Assembly: GCA_016928995.1 (NCBI GenBank)
Contig: JAFGJS010000145.1
Span: 1 to 33,257 of the forward strand
Length of the DNA stretch: 33,257 bases
From: Candidatus Sumerlaeota bacterium
Lineage (GTDB): Bacteria; Sumerlaeota; Sumerlaeia; JAFGJS01
Direction of reading: 5' to 3'
The position numbers were made by a program, and so were the translations under genes. How positions within the stretch are numbered: position 1 is the stretch's first letter; the number at the start of each line of letters is the position of its first letter. The notes beneath the pieces are model-generated. The model did not search any database and was not told the origin of the DNA. It was given only the letters and a program-made list of their open reading frames with translations. Shown here piece by piece: positions 24,696 through 33,257 of the stretch.

Positions 24696-25646
24696 ATGAA
24701 GAACCTGATTACCGGCGCGGCCGGTTTTATCGGCTCCAGCATTGCCAGGCGTTTGATCGCTCAAGGCCAGACCGTGCGCGGCATTGATTGCTTCATCGAT
24801 TATTATCCTCGTTCAATCAAGGAAAACAATATTGCTCCGCTTCGCGATTGCGCGGAGTTTGAGTTTATCGAAGACAGCCTGATGTCCGTGGATCTGGAGC
24901 GTTTGCTCGACGGCGTGAAGGTGGTTTATCATCAAGCCGCGCAGGCTGGTGTGCGCGCCAGCTGGGGCCGGGATTTTGAGATCTACACGGAAAACAACAT
25001 CCGCGCGACACAGCGGCTGCTCGAAGCCTGCCGGGATCGCACGATCAAGGTCGTGTACGCCTCATCCTCCTCGGTCTATGGCGACACGGAAGACTTGCCG
25101 ATGCGCGAGACGTCTCCCACGGCGCCGCATTCGCCCTACGGCGTGAGCAAACTGGCGGCTGAGCACCTCTGCCGGCTGTATACGCGCAACTTTGGACTGC
25201 ATACCGTATCCTTGCGCTATTTCACGGTGTATGGACCTGGACAGCGCCCAGACATGGCGTTTCACAAATGGATCCGCGCGGCGCTGACGGGCAATCCAGT
25301 GACGGTCTACGGCGACGGCGCGCAGACCCGCGACTTCACGTTTATCGACGATATCGTGACGGCGAACCTGCTGGCGGCGGAACGGGGCCAGCCCGGCGCG
25401 GTTTATAATCTCGGCGGCGGCAATCGTATCGACGTGAACGGCGTGCTGGAACTGCTGGGCGGCATTCTGGGCGATGCGCTGAAGGTCGAGCGGATTGAAA
25501 AACAAAAGGGCGACGTGCGCCACACCTTCGCCGACACCACGCTGGCGCAACAGGATCTTGGTTTCAAGCCCGCGATCACGCTGGAAGAGGGCCTGTGCAA
25601 GGAAGCTGAATGGATCGAGCAAGTCATCCTCCCGCTGGCCGTCTGA
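24696..25646 (+). CDS. NAD-dependent nucleotide-sugar epimerase/dehydratase
   Basis: 316 residues of the extended short-chain dehydrogenase family. The Rossmann motif TGAAGFIGS is at 6-14, and the catalytic YGVSK is at 148-152, preceded by SSSSVYGDTEDLPM, with RYFTVYGPGQRPDMAFHKWI after it. The ending GFKPAITLEEGLCKEAEWI is typical. It resembles UDP-glucose 4-epimerase and UDP-glucuronate epimerase relatives; the exact substrate cannot be decided from the sequence. It would supply activated sugars for surface polysaccharide or LPS. A GGAAA site lies eight bases upstream of the ATG. It follows the OstA-like pair on the same strand. Confidence 0.88.
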   Translation: MKNLITGAAGFIGSSIARRLIAQGQTVRGIDCFIDYYPRSIKENNIAPLRDCAEFEFIEDSLMSVDLERLLDGVKVVYHQAAQAGVRASWGRDFEIYTENNIRATQRLLEACRDRTIKVVYASSSSVYGDTEDLPMRETSPTAPHSPYGVSKLAAEHLCRLYTRNFGLHTVSLRYFTVYGPGQRPDMAFHKWIRAALTGNPVTVYGDGAQTRDFTFIDDIVTANLLAAERGQPGAVYNLGGGNRIDVNGVLELLGGILGDALKVERIEKQKGDVRHTFADTTLAQQDLGFKPAITLEEGLCKEAEWIEQVILPLAV

Positions 25647-25739
25647 ACGCGGTTTTTAAAGACGAAAGCATCTCTCAACGTTCAGTAAATGAATCATCAT
25701 TTGGGATGGCGCTATTAATAACTTATGGAAGATTGAACC

Positions 25740-27035
25740 ATGATCGAACGTTACACACTGCCGGAAATGCAGGAACTTTGGAGCGAGCAGACGAAATTCG
25801 AGACATGGCTCGCGGTGGAGATTTACGCTTGCGAGGCGTGGGCGGAAAAGGGCGCCGTGCCGAAGGAAGCCGTGGAGGAAATCCGGCAAAAGGCCCGCGT
25901 GGACGTGCCACGCATCGAGGAACTGGACCTGCAGACGCATCATGACGTGGTGGCGTTCACCATGCAGATCGCGGAGACCGTGGGCGAGGCGTCGAAATGG
26001 GTGCATTACGGTTTGACCTCGAACGACGTGGTGGACACGGCGCAAAACATCCGGCTGGTCAAGGCGGCAGATCTGATTCTGCGGAAACTCGATGATAACA
26101 TCGCGATCCTGCGGCGCAAGGCGCTGGAATATAAAATGACGCCATGCATGGGCCGCACGCATGGCATTCACGCCGAACCGACGACCTTCGGCCTCAAGTG
26201 CCTGTTATGGCATGAGGAGATGCTGCGCAACAAGAAGCGCATCGAGGCGGCGCGCGAGACGATCCGCGTGGGCAAGATCAGCGGCGCCGTGGGCACGTAC
26301 AGCCAGGTGACGCCGGAGATCGAGGCGGACATCTGCAAGCGCGCCGGACTGGAGCCGTGCAGCGTGTCCACGCAGGTGGTGCAGCGCGACCGGCATGCGG
26401 AATTCATCAGCGCGCTGGCGATCCTCGGCGCCACGATCGAAAAGATCGCGGTGGAGCTCCGGCACTTGCAGCGCACCGAGGTGCTCGAAGTGGAGGAGCC
26501 GTTCGCCAAGGGACAGAAAGGCTCGTCGGCCATGCCGCACAAGCGCAATCCCGTGCGTTGCGAAAACATCACCGGTCTGGCGCGCGTGCTGCGGGCCAAC
26601 GCCATGGCGGCTTACGACAACGTGGCGCTGTGGCATGAACGCGACATCAGCCACTCGTCGGCGGAGCGCGTGATCCTGCCGGACAGCACGACGGCTGCGC
26701 ATTTCATGCTGCATCGACTGAATTTCATTCTCGATGGGCTGCTGGTGTATCCGGAGAACATGCAGCGGAATCTGAACCTGACCCAAGGGCTGATCTTTTC
26801 ACAGCACGTGCTGATCGCCCTGGTGAACAAGGGCTTGCTGCGCGAGGAGGCCTATCAGATCGTGCAGCGTTGCGCGATGGAGTCCTGGAAAACGCGCGAG
26901 CCGCTGAAGGATCTTCTGCTGGCCGATGCGGACGGTAAAAAGCATCTCACCGCCGGAGAAATCGACGGCATCATGCAGGTTGAGAAATACATCCGGCACG
27001 TGGATGAGGTGTTCGAACGTTGCGAAGTGAAGTGA
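25740..27035 (+). CDS. purB: Adenylosuccinate lyase
   Basis: 431 residues, a usual length. It opens with MIERYTLPEMQELWSEQTKF, a very typical start, has the LTSNDVVDTA segment, MGRTHGIHAEPTTFG with the catalytic histidine region, and the fumarate lyase signature GSSAMPHKRNP at about 261-271. PurB cleaves succinyl-AICAR and adenylosuccinate, two steps of purine synthesis. The HSSAERVILPD segment is also characteristic. A GGAAG motif precedes the ATG at 25740. It ends three bases before the convergent GH43 gene, so the two share a very compact end region. Confidence 0.97.
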   Translation: MIERYTLPEMQELWSEQTKFETWLAVEIYACEAWAEKGAVPKEAVEEIRQKARVDVPRIEELDLQTHHDVVAFTMQIAETVGEASKWVHYGLTSNDVVDTAQNIRLVKAADLILRKLDDNIAILRRKALEYKMTPCMGRTHGIHAEPTTFGLKCLLWHEEMLRNKKRIEAARETIRVGKISGAVGTYSQVTPEIEADICKRAGLEPCSVSTQVVQRDRHAEFISALAILGATIEKIAVELRHLQRTEVLEVEEPFAKGQKGSSAMPHKRNPVRCENITGLARVLRANAMAAYDNVALWHERDISHSSAERVILPDSTTAAHFMLHRLNFILDGLLVYPENMQRNLNLTQGLIFSQHVLIALVNKGLLREEAYQIVQRCAMESWKTREPLKDLLLADADGKKHLTAGEIDGIMQVEKYIRHVDEVFERCEVK

Positions 27036-27038
27036 CGA

Positions 27039-28115
27039 TTATTGTGGCGTTGCCAGAATGGGCCAGCCTGCGTCGTCCCAGCTGAGCGGCATGACCAGCA
27101 GCGCTGGGCGGCCCGGCGGTGTCGCGTCCGGATCGTAGTAATGGCAGCTGAACCACTCCTGTTCGCCGTCCTTGAGAATCGCGGCGTGGCCGGGGCCGAT
27201 GTAGCGTCCCTGGCTTTCGATCACCAGAGTCCCGCCGTTTTTCAGCATCTCGCGGCCGTCGCGGTCCACATAGGGGCCGGCGAGTTCGCGGCTGCGGCCC
27301 ACGCGGATGTTGTACGTGCTGTCCACTCCCCGGCAGCACTGATCCCAATTGACGAACAGGTAGTAATACTCGCCGCGTTGATACAGGTAAGGTGCTTCGA
27401 TGGCGTTGTTGCGCTCCGGCGCGGCAGCGAGCGCGATGACCGGTCCCGGCGGATCAAGGCGCTTGCCGGTTTGCGGATCGAGTTCGACCAGTTTAATGCC
27501 GGACCAATACGAGCCGAAAATCATCCACAGCCGGCCGTCCTCGTAAAACAGCGCCGGGTCAATGGCGTTGTAATCATTGTCCTCGGTCGTAATGATCACT
27601 GGGCCTTCGTCGCGCCAGCCGTAAGCCGGATCCTCGGGATTCAGCGTGGCGTTGACCGCCAGCCCGATCGCCGACGTTCTCTTGCCAAAGCGGGAAACAG
27701 AGTAATACAACAGATAGCGCTGATCGAGATGGATGACATCCGGCGCCCAAAGGTGGATGCCGTCGAAACCAGGCACGGCTTCCTTCCACCAATCCAGCGG
27801 CTCCTCGAAGGTCCGCGGTCCTCTTTCCCAGTGCATTAGGTCGGTGGAAAATTTGCAGCGGCAGCCCCGGCTGGTGTGAAAAATCCAATAACGGTCTCCG
27901 CAGCGCAAGATCGTCGAGGGATCATGCGCGACCATGTCGCCGTTTAACCGGGCGGATGAAAATTCCGGCATAGCGTCCGGAGTGTTTGCGCTGATGGATG
28001 GTTCGTCATTCATTTTCGTTTGACCTTCCGTTGCGGCGCGCTGGGCGAGTTCGGGCATTTCCGGCAGTGCGCATCCGCAAATCAGCGCCGCAAAACATAA
28101 TGCGGCAATCCTCAT
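27039..28115 (-). CDS. GH43-family arabinanase-like lipoprotein
   Basis: 358 residues. The N-terminus has a lipoprotein signal with lipobox ICGC at 12-15, so it is probably anchored to the outer or inner membrane. The five-bladed propeller of GH43 begins with VAHDPSTI (D65), continues with HLWAPDV at 121-127, AIDPALFYEDG (D186, the pKa modulator in the family) and the acid EAPYLY (E240). Those three residues are the catalytic base, modulator and acid. The NWDQCCRG segment, seen in endo-alpha-1,5-L-arabinanases, makes arabinan the most likely substrate, as opposed to xylan. It lies 42 bases downstream of tpx on the same strand, with its own GAGG site. Confidence 0.88.
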   Translation of the reverse strand: MRIAALCFAALICGCALPEMPELAQRAATEGQTKMNDEPSISANTPDAMPEFSSARLNGDMVAHDPSTILRCGDRYWIFHTSRGCRCKFSTDLMHWERGPRTFEEPLDWWKEAVPGFDGIHLWAPDVIHLDQRYLLYYSVSRFGKRTSAIGLAVNATLNPEDPAYGWRDEGPVIITTEDNDYNAIDPALFYEDGRLWMIFGSYWSGIKLVELDPQTGKRLDPPGPVIALAAAPERNNAIEAPYLYQRGEYYYLFVNWDQCCRGVDSTYNIRVGRSRELAGPYVDRDGREMLKNGGTLVIESQGRYIGPGHAAILKDGEQEWFSCHYYDPDATPPGRPALLVMPLSWDDAGWPILATPQ

Positions 28116-28157
28116 TATTTTAACCTCTATCGTTCATCGTACCGGCGCAACGAAGAT

Positions 28158-28655
28158 TCACTTCAGGGCTGCCAGGGCCGCCTCATAGTCCGGCTCCGTA
28201 GATAATTCGCTGACTTGCTCGCTGTACAGCACCGTGTTGTTTTCATCAAGCACCACGACCGCGCGTGAAAGCAGACCATGCAACGGGCCGTCCGTGAGTG
28301 TCACACCGTACATCACGCCGAAATTGCCGCGAAAATCAGAAAGCATCAGCACGTTTTCGATCCCTTCCGAGCCACAGAAACGTTTTTGTGCGAACGGCAG
28401 GTCCTTCGAGATATTCAGCACCACGACGCCATCGAGCGCCGCGGCAAGCTGATTGAACCGTTTCACCGTCATCGCGCAAACGCCGGTGTCGACGCTGACG
28501 CAGATGTTCAGCGCCTTTTTCATGCCTTTGTAAGACGTCAGCGTGGTTTCGGTCAGATCGTCCCTGACGAGTTTGAAATCCGGCGCCGTCGAACCGATTT
28601 CCGGCAATTCGCCTGCGGTGTGCACCGGCTTGCCTTTAAATGTGATCCTTGCCAT
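28158..28655 (-). CDS. tpx: Thiol peroxidase (atypical 2-Cys peroxiredoxin)
   Basis: 165 residues. The peroxidatic cysteine C60 is in the VDTGVCAMTV segment and the resolving C94 in KRFCGSEGIENV, preceded by ISKDLPFAQ. These match Tpx closely. It reduces hydrogen peroxide and alkyl hydroperoxides with thioredoxin. An additional cysteine, C52, replaces the usual Phe in the preceding strand (LNICVSVDT against LNIFPSLDT), which is unusual. A clear AGGA site is seven bases before the ATG. It stands between the GH43 gene and the Dpm1-like gene, separated from the latter by 138 bases. Confidence 0.95.
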   Translation of the reverse strand: MARITFKGKPVHTAGELPEIGSTAPDFKLVRDDLTETTLTSYKGMKKALNICVSVDTGVCAMTVKRFNQLAAALDGVVVLNISKDLPFAQKRFCGSEGIENVLMLSDFRGNFGVMYGVTLTDGPLHGLLSRAVVVLDENNTVLYSEQVSELSTEPDYEAALAALK

Positions 28656-28793
28656 TCGCCGATCCTTTCATCGTTCGCCGCATGAGTGACGGCGGCGTCG
28701 GGGTAAGATTGCGACGATGCATCAAGCGCCATTGATAGTTAGATATTTTCTCAAGTTTGGGCTGCGCCGTCCAGATTTTTCTGTCGTTCCGGC

Positions 28794-29519
28794 TTAGTTC
28801 CGTTTTGTCGTGGATTCATTCCATTTGCGGAACCGGTAGCGCCAGACATTGAGCATGCCGCGCAGGAGGATTTTCATATTGAAGGTTGATTCTCCGGCGG
28901 CGCGCTCTTCAAACATGATCGGCGTCTCGGCAAAGCGCAATCCGCGGGCCTTGGCGGCGGCCAGCATTTCCTGCACGATGGCCGGGCCGTTGGCGCGCAG
29001 GTTGTCCAGGCCAATAGTCTCAAGAGCTTGACGGCTGAATACGCGGAAGCCGGAGGTGCAGTCGCGCACGGGCACGCCGAGCACGAGCTGGGCGTAACGG
29101 TTGCCGACGGATGTGATCAGCGTGCGGATCCAGTTGCGACCGCGTTCGCCGCCGCCGGGAACGAGCCGCGAGCCGATCACCACGTCGGCGTTTTGCGCCG
29201 CTTCGAGCAGGGCCGGGATGAATTTCGGCTGATGCGAGAAATCGGCGTCCATCTCCACAATATAATCCGCGCCGAGTTCCACCGCGCGTTTGAATCCCGC
29301 CGTGCCCGCGCTGCCCCGGCCGCGCTCCGTGGTGCGATGCACCAGCGTCACACGCGGCTCCTCCTGCGCCATGCGGTTGACGATCTCCCATGTGCCGTCA
29401 GGCGAATTGTCATCCACCACCACGACGCTCATGTCGTCGCGCAAGGCAAGCAGTTCGCGGATCAACGGTTCGATGTTCTCCGCTTCGTTATACGTCGGCA
29501 GCATGGCGAAAATTTTCAC
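28794..29519 (-). CDS. Polyprenol-phosphate sugar transferase (Dpm1-like GT2)
   Basis: 241 residues, a GT-A fold glycosyltransferase. It opens with FAMLPTYNEAENI and has VVVVDDNSPDGTWEIV, the metal-binding DADFSH, VIGSRLVPGG and CTSGFRVFSRQAL, a set typical of dolichol-phosphate mannosyltransferase and its bacterial counterparts. It would transfer mannose, or possibly glucose, from a nucleotide sugar to polyprenol phosphate on the cytoplasmic side. No C-terminal membrane domain is present, so it is the single-domain type. The start codon is GTG at 29519, with AGGA ten bases upstream. It could supply donor substrate for the GT-C enzyme at 18243-20090 (inference). Confidence 0.9.
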   Translation of the reverse strand: MKIFAMLPTYNEAENIEPLIRELLALRDDMSVVVVDDNSPDGTWEIVNRMAQEEPRVTLVHRTTERGRGSAGTAGFKRAVELGADYIVEMDADFSHQPKFIPALLEAAQNADVVIGSRLVPGGGERGRNWIRTLITSVGNRYAQLVLGVPVRDCTSGFRVFSRQALETIGLDNLRANGPAIVQEMLAAAKARGLRFAETPIMFEERAAGESTFNMKILLRGMLNVWRYRFRKWNESTTKRN

Positions 29520-29659
29520 GGCGGTGAATCCTGCAATATTGTGTGATCCTGCGCGTGTTCTATTTTTCAGGGCGCCGCCGCGCCGTCAAGCCAGTTTTAA
29601 CGCCTCAGGATTTGTTTATTGCGATTTTTGGCTCAACGATGTTATTTTTCAAAGACGAT

Positions 29660-32600
29660 ATGAAACTCATGTCCAAGAAACTCGGCTATATAGCCTTTCT
29701 GCTTGCTCTGGGGCCGCTGACGGTGTGGGGAGCCGCTCCGGTGGCGGATGATGCATTGATTCGGATCACGGCGGATTATCAATACGTCATCGGCAGCGCG
29801 GACTACACGGATGCGGACGGCGATCCGGAGGCGGGCAGCCTGTATGCATGGCAGCTCAACAGTGCGCCGTTATCCAACGGAACTGCGCCGCAGTTGTTTT
29901 ATCTTTCATGCGACGGCGATGCGCTGGCCGGGGATGGCCAGGCGCCGCTGGAAAGCGGATCCGAGCAATTCGGCACAGGCAAATGGGGATCGGCGTTCAC
30001 GCTAGACGATGGCGGCAGCCTGGCTTACGCGCGCGCGAACAACCTTGATTGGGACGCGGGCACGCTCGGGATGTGGATCGCGTTGCGCGCTGACAGCGAC
30101 GATCCGATTTACAGTCAAAAAACGCATTACCTGTTCCATTACATGGCGGCGAATGACGATGACATGATCGTCGCCCAGTCGCGCACTTCCGGCATCATCT
30201 ATTTCGGCGGCAGCGTGGGCGGCGAGTGGCAAAGCGCGTATGGCGGCCGCGCGTCGATGCAGGGCTGGGTGGCCGGCGAGTGGCATCATGTCGCCTGCAC
30301 CTGGTCCACCGCAAACAATCGCATGCGCTTTTACCTGGACGGCGCGTTGATCGCGGACACCAACGAGGATCATTACTGGGCGCCGCCGTCCACCGGCGAC
30401 CGGTTTTATCTCGGCGGCAATGTCTGGAACAGCGTGGCGCATTATTGGATCGATGAAGTGCAGATACTCAGCTACGAAGCGGACGGCGACGAGATTCGCG
30501 CTCGCGCCGCTCGTTTGTCGGAGCCGCTGCACGGCGAGGTTTGGCTGGCGACGAACACGCTGAATCCCGGCGATATACTGCTTTTTCAATACACTCCTTC
30601 CGATGGAACCGGGACCGGAGCGGTCCAGACCAGCGATCCGTATATTTATCTCGGCGTGCCGCTTGGCGATCCCGACCCGCCCAGCACCTTGCTTCCGGCG
30701 AATTCGAGCTCCTTCAACCTGACCCTATCCTCCACCGCTCCCTTGTCGTGCCGCTATTCGGTGAATGCGATCATGGACTACGATGCAATGACCGATTTCG
30801 ATTCCGGGCAGGGCGGTCTCACGCATCAGACCACGATCGAGGGGCTGGATCCGAACACGCTGGTCCTCAACGATGTTTACGTCCGTTGCTCCACTCAGCC
30901 CGACTATTTGCTGAGCCTGAAGTACCGCAGCCTGCCCTCGCCCAATGCGCATTATCCGCGCACAGGCAACCTCTGGGGCTGGTGGAACTTTTACGACAAA
31001 GGCGTGGAATACATGTCGCGCATCGACCTCTGGCTGGGCGCGGATATGCCGCTGAGTTACAATATGCAACTGCGCAGGCTGAATCCGAACGTGGTGATCC
31101 TGACTTCGATCAACACCGTGGAACACAACGGCCTGCCGGACGACTATTACCTCAAGGATATCAACGGCGATAAGATCGAGGTCTGGCCGGACGTCTATCG
31201 CCTGAATCTGACCAAACCTGAGGTGGCGGCGTATCAGGCGAATTACGCTTATCAGAAAATTTTAGACAACAACCTGATGGTCGATGGCTGCTTCTTCGAT
31301 AATTTTTTCGTCTCGCAGTCCTGGCTGGATGAAGACATCCACGGCAATCCGGTGCAGCTGGACGCCGATGAGGACGGCGTCGAGGATGATCCGGATTGGC
31401 TGGACGAGCAATGGCGCGCGGGCGTCTTCGCCGAGATTCGCGAGTGGCGGCGCCTGATGCCTTACGCGTTGGCTTCCGGACATCTGCCTGCCGTGGATGA
31501 GCCGGACGTCGCCGAGGTGTTCAACTCGGAAAGCATCGGCTTCCTCACTGCCGACGTGCTGGATGGCAAGAGGCCGTTTATCGAAACGTGGCAATATTAT
31601 CACGACTGGTGCGATAATGGGCTGGAGCCGGACATCACCATGGTCGAATCCTCGCCGCACGATCAGATCGCCTATGGCTATGACTATAGCCCGTTGGAGA
31701 AAATCCCCGCGTCCACGCTGGAGTTCGCCAAGAGCTACTATCCCTACGTGCGCTTCGGACTGGCGCTGGTGCTGATGAACGACGGCTACTTCGCCCATGA
31801 GTTCGGCGACACCGATCACGGCCAGGATTGGTGGTACGACGAACTGGATTTCGACCTGGGGCATCCGCTGGGGCCGTATCAGCGAGTTGACATCGGCGCC
31901 ACATCCAGCGGGAACTTGATCGTGAACGGATCGTTTGAAAATCCGATTGGCGATTGGAACTTTTGGGTCAACACGGATTATGGCGCGGAGGCGACTGTTG
32001 AGCGCGTCACTTCCGGCGTCGTTGTTGGAACGGCATGTGCGCATGTCAATGTCGCGAATAGCGGAAACGGCACGAACTGGCACGTGAATTTCTATCAGGC
32101 GAACCGTTCGCTGACGGAAGGGCAATTGTATGATTTCATCTTCTGGGCGCGCAGCGACATCGAGCGCCCCATCGGCGTCAGCGCGCAAAAAGGCGGCGGA
32201 GACTGGCGCAACTATGGAATGTCCCGGGACGTCTACATCGGCACGCAATGGCGTGAATATACCGAGACCTTTGAAGCCAATGAAACCGCCACGGACGCCC
32301 GGCTGCAATTCTTCTGCGGAGACGAAGCTGGCGACATCTGGTTGGACGATGTGCGGCTGATCGAACATCCGGCGGATGTGTTCCGCCGCGATTTTTCGCG
32401 CGGCGTGGTGCTGCTCAATGGAACCGATGAACGTGTAACCCTGTCGCTTGAGTCGGGCCTTCAGCGCTTGCAGGGCGCTCAGGCGCCGATGCATCAATAC
32501 ATCCTCGACGACACGACCGACGTTTTTAGTTACACTAGCGCCTGGCTGCAGGTTGAGATCGACAGCGGTGAATGGAAATCCAGCGGCCCTTTCTATCACG

Positions 32601-33040
32601 ATTGGGGCGAGGATTGCCATCAGCTGGACTCCGGCGAGACTGGCGAGGCGCAGTGGGACCTGCAATTGCGCGCTGACGACACTTACACGATTCAGGCCTG
32701 GTGGCCCGCATCGCCCGATGCGGGCAGTTGGAGTTCACAGGTCGTTTGCGAAGTCGTCGCCGATGGATCGATTGCAACTTCAGCGATGCTCGACCAAACC
32801 ACCGGCGGCGACGAATGGCACACCATCGCCGCGCTGCCGCTGACGATGTCCAGCGCGCCGTATGTGCGCATTCGCAATGAAGGAACCGGCGCCTGCATCG
32901 CCGACGCGCTGCACGTCTTTTCCCAATCGCGCTACAACAACGGCGCCCGCACAGATGAAGTCACGCTCGAACCGCTTGACGGCGTCATCCTTCAACGCTC
33001 CCCTCGCGCTGCCAACATGAACTGGGATATTTATCAATAA
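29660..33040 (+). CDS. Large secreted multidomain glycosidase-like protein
   Basis: About 1126 residues from the ATG at 29660 (MKLMSKKLGYIAFLLALGPL), a good signal peptide; other in-frame starts lie at 29639 and 29543. Domains in order, with rough positions: an Ig-like half (30-70, YTDADGDPEAGSLYAWQLN); a LamG-type jelly roll (107-275); the other Ig-like half (VWLATNTLNPGD, 290-330); an Fn3-like stretch (345-425); a TIM-barrel-like segment with VDGCFFDNFF, SESIGF and a HEFGDTDHGQDWWYDE motif (430-745), resembling hypothetical glycoside hydrolases of the GHL15 kind; a CBM4/9-like jelly roll (750-900, beginning NLIVNGSFENP); a short beta segment; and a golvesin-like C-terminal domain (975-1092, FYHDWGEDC). 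The carbohydrate target is unknown. No ribosome binding site stands out. Confidence 0.75.
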   Translation: MKLMSKKLGYIAFLLALGPLTVWGAAPVADDALIRITADYQYVIGSADYTDADGDPEAGSLYAWQLNSAPLSNGTAPQLFYLSCDGDALAGDGQAPLESGSEQFGTGKWGSAFTLDDGGSLAYARANNLDWDAGTLGMWIALRADSDDPIYSQKTHYLFHYMAANDDDMIVAQSRTSGIIYFGGSVGGEWQSAYGGRASMQGWVAGEWHHVACTWSTANNRMRFYLDGALIADTNEDHYWAPPSTGDRFYLGGNVWNSVAHYWIDEVQILSYEADGDEIRARAARLSEPLHGEVWLATNTLNPGDILLFQYTPSDGTGTGAVQTSDPYIYLGVPLGDPDPPSTLLPANSSSFNLTLSSTAPLSCRYSVNAIMDYDAMTDFDSGQGGLTHQTTIEGLDPNTLVLNDVYVRCSTQPDYLLSLKYRSLPSPNAHYPRTGNLWGWWNFYDKGVEYMSRIDLWLGADMPLSYNMQLRRLNPNVVILTSINTVEHNGLPDDYYLKDINGDKIEVWPDVYRLNLTKPEVAAYQANYAYQKILDNNLMVDGCFFDNFFVSQSWLDEDIHGNPVQLDADEDGVEDDPDWLDEQWRAGVFAEIREWRRLMPYALASGHLPAVDEPDVAEVFNSESIGFLTADVLDGKRPFIETWQYYHDWCDNGLEPDITMVESSPHDQIAYGYDYSPLEKIPASTLEFAKSYYPYVRFGLALVLMNDGYFAHEFGDTDHGQDWWYDELDFDLGHPLGPYQRVDIGATSSGNLIVNGSFENPIGDWNFWVNTDYGAEATVERVTSGVVVGTACAHVNVANSGNGTNWHVNFYQANRSLTEGQLYDFIFWARSDIERPIGVSAQKGGGDWRNYGMSRDVYIGTQWREYTETFEANETATDARLQFFCGDEAGDIWLDDVRLIEHPADVFRRDFSRGVVLLNGTDERVTLSLESGLQRLQGAQAPMHQYILDDTTDVFSYTSAWLQVEIDSGEWKSSGPFYHDWGEDCHQLDSGETGEAQWDLQLRADDTYTIQAWWPASPDAGSWSSQVVCEVVADGSIATSAMLDQTTGGDEWHTIAALPLTMSSAPYVRIRNEGTGACIADALHVFSQSRYNNGARTDEVTLEPLDGVILQRSPRAANMNWDIYQ

Positions 33041-33257
33041 GTGGTTTCATGCTGATATTCGCTGGGCGGATTATCCAAGGCTCGTTCTGCTGTTGCCGCT
33101 CAAAGTGCGATTGACATACAATCTATCAAAACAATACGTTGATATAGAAATAAAAAACTGGTTTTATTCGCGTTGACTGCTAGCAGCCCGTTGAAAAAGT
33201 CATTTTCGGGGCAAACCTTGATGCTGGTTTTCAGATCTATTCAGGCAAACGAGTCAA
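33041..33257. mobile_element. Right-edge non-coding DNA with a possible IS end
   Basis: No gene is seen in these 217 bases. From 33181 the sequence AGCAGCCCGTTGAAAAAGTC resembles the outer terminal repeat of insertion sequences whose ends carry a GTTGAAAAA core. If so, the element would continue past the window. The identification is from memory and weak; the other end and a target duplication cannot be seen. Confidence 0.25.

Noticed and set aside
31262-32665. Minus-strand open frame of 467 codons within the large secreted protein gene
   Set aside because: The opposite frame carries recognisable jelly-roll and barrel motifs; this one has no family features.
1-33257. CRISPR arrays, tRNA and rRNA genes
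   Set aside because: No regularly spaced repeats, no cloverleaf with a TTCGA-type arm, and no ribosomal RNA sequence was seen on reading both strands.

Overview
The window looks like chromosomal DNA from a Gram-negative bacterium of moderately high G+C. Evidence for an outer membrane and LPS: a heptose-1-phosphate nucleotidyltransferase (RfaE2 type), LptC/OstA-like export proteins, lipoprotein signal peptides and a polyprenol-phosphate sugar transferase. Evidence for a large, signalling-rich genome, as in planctomycete/Verrucomicrobia-like or related candidate phyla: two eukaryotic-type Ser/Thr kinases, one with an FHA domain, and a very large multidomain secreted glycosidase-like protein. 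No rRNA, tRNA, CRISPR or phage module was seen, and I cannot name the species.

Layout. 1-5373 is a minus-strand block: a small Pmp3-like membrane protein, an exported cyclophilin, a polyprenyl diphosphate synthase, a PIN-domain protein, a 57-residue partner ORF, an FHA/zinc-ribbon/kinase protein, and a lone XRE-type regulator at the left edge. The cyclophilin, prenyl synthase and PIN genes are joined by overlapping stop/start codons. 5496-10181 holds a beta-CASP metallo-hydrolase, an AT-rich SUKH-like gene tightly coupled to a membrane-anchored Ser/Thr kinase, and a ferrochelatase-family protein. 10275-13409 is accessory in character: two unknown membrane proteins, rfaE2, and a decayed two-gene nucleotidyltransferase locus. 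13559-18210 is mostly housekeeping: xseA, rpsT with a good terminator, a secreted propeller-like protein, ruvC and rdgB.

18243-25646 is an envelope region: a GT-C type membrane glycosyltransferase, a secreted unknown protein, an LptC-like lipoprotein, two tandem OstA/LptA-like paralogues and a nucleotide-sugar epimerase. 25740-33040 has purB, a GH43 arabinanase-like lipoprotein, tpx, a Dpm1-like GT2 transferase, and a secreted protein of about 1126 residues with LamG, TIM-barrel-like and carbohydrate-binding segments. The right edge may carry the end of an insertion sequence.

The observations most worth following are the tandem OstA-like pair beside an LptC-like gene, the internally deleted nucleotidyltransferase remnant with its intact partner, the PIN/57-residue pair embedded in an isoprenoid operon, and the zinc ribbon placed between FHA and kinase domains. 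All family calls come from reading motifs; no database search was possible.
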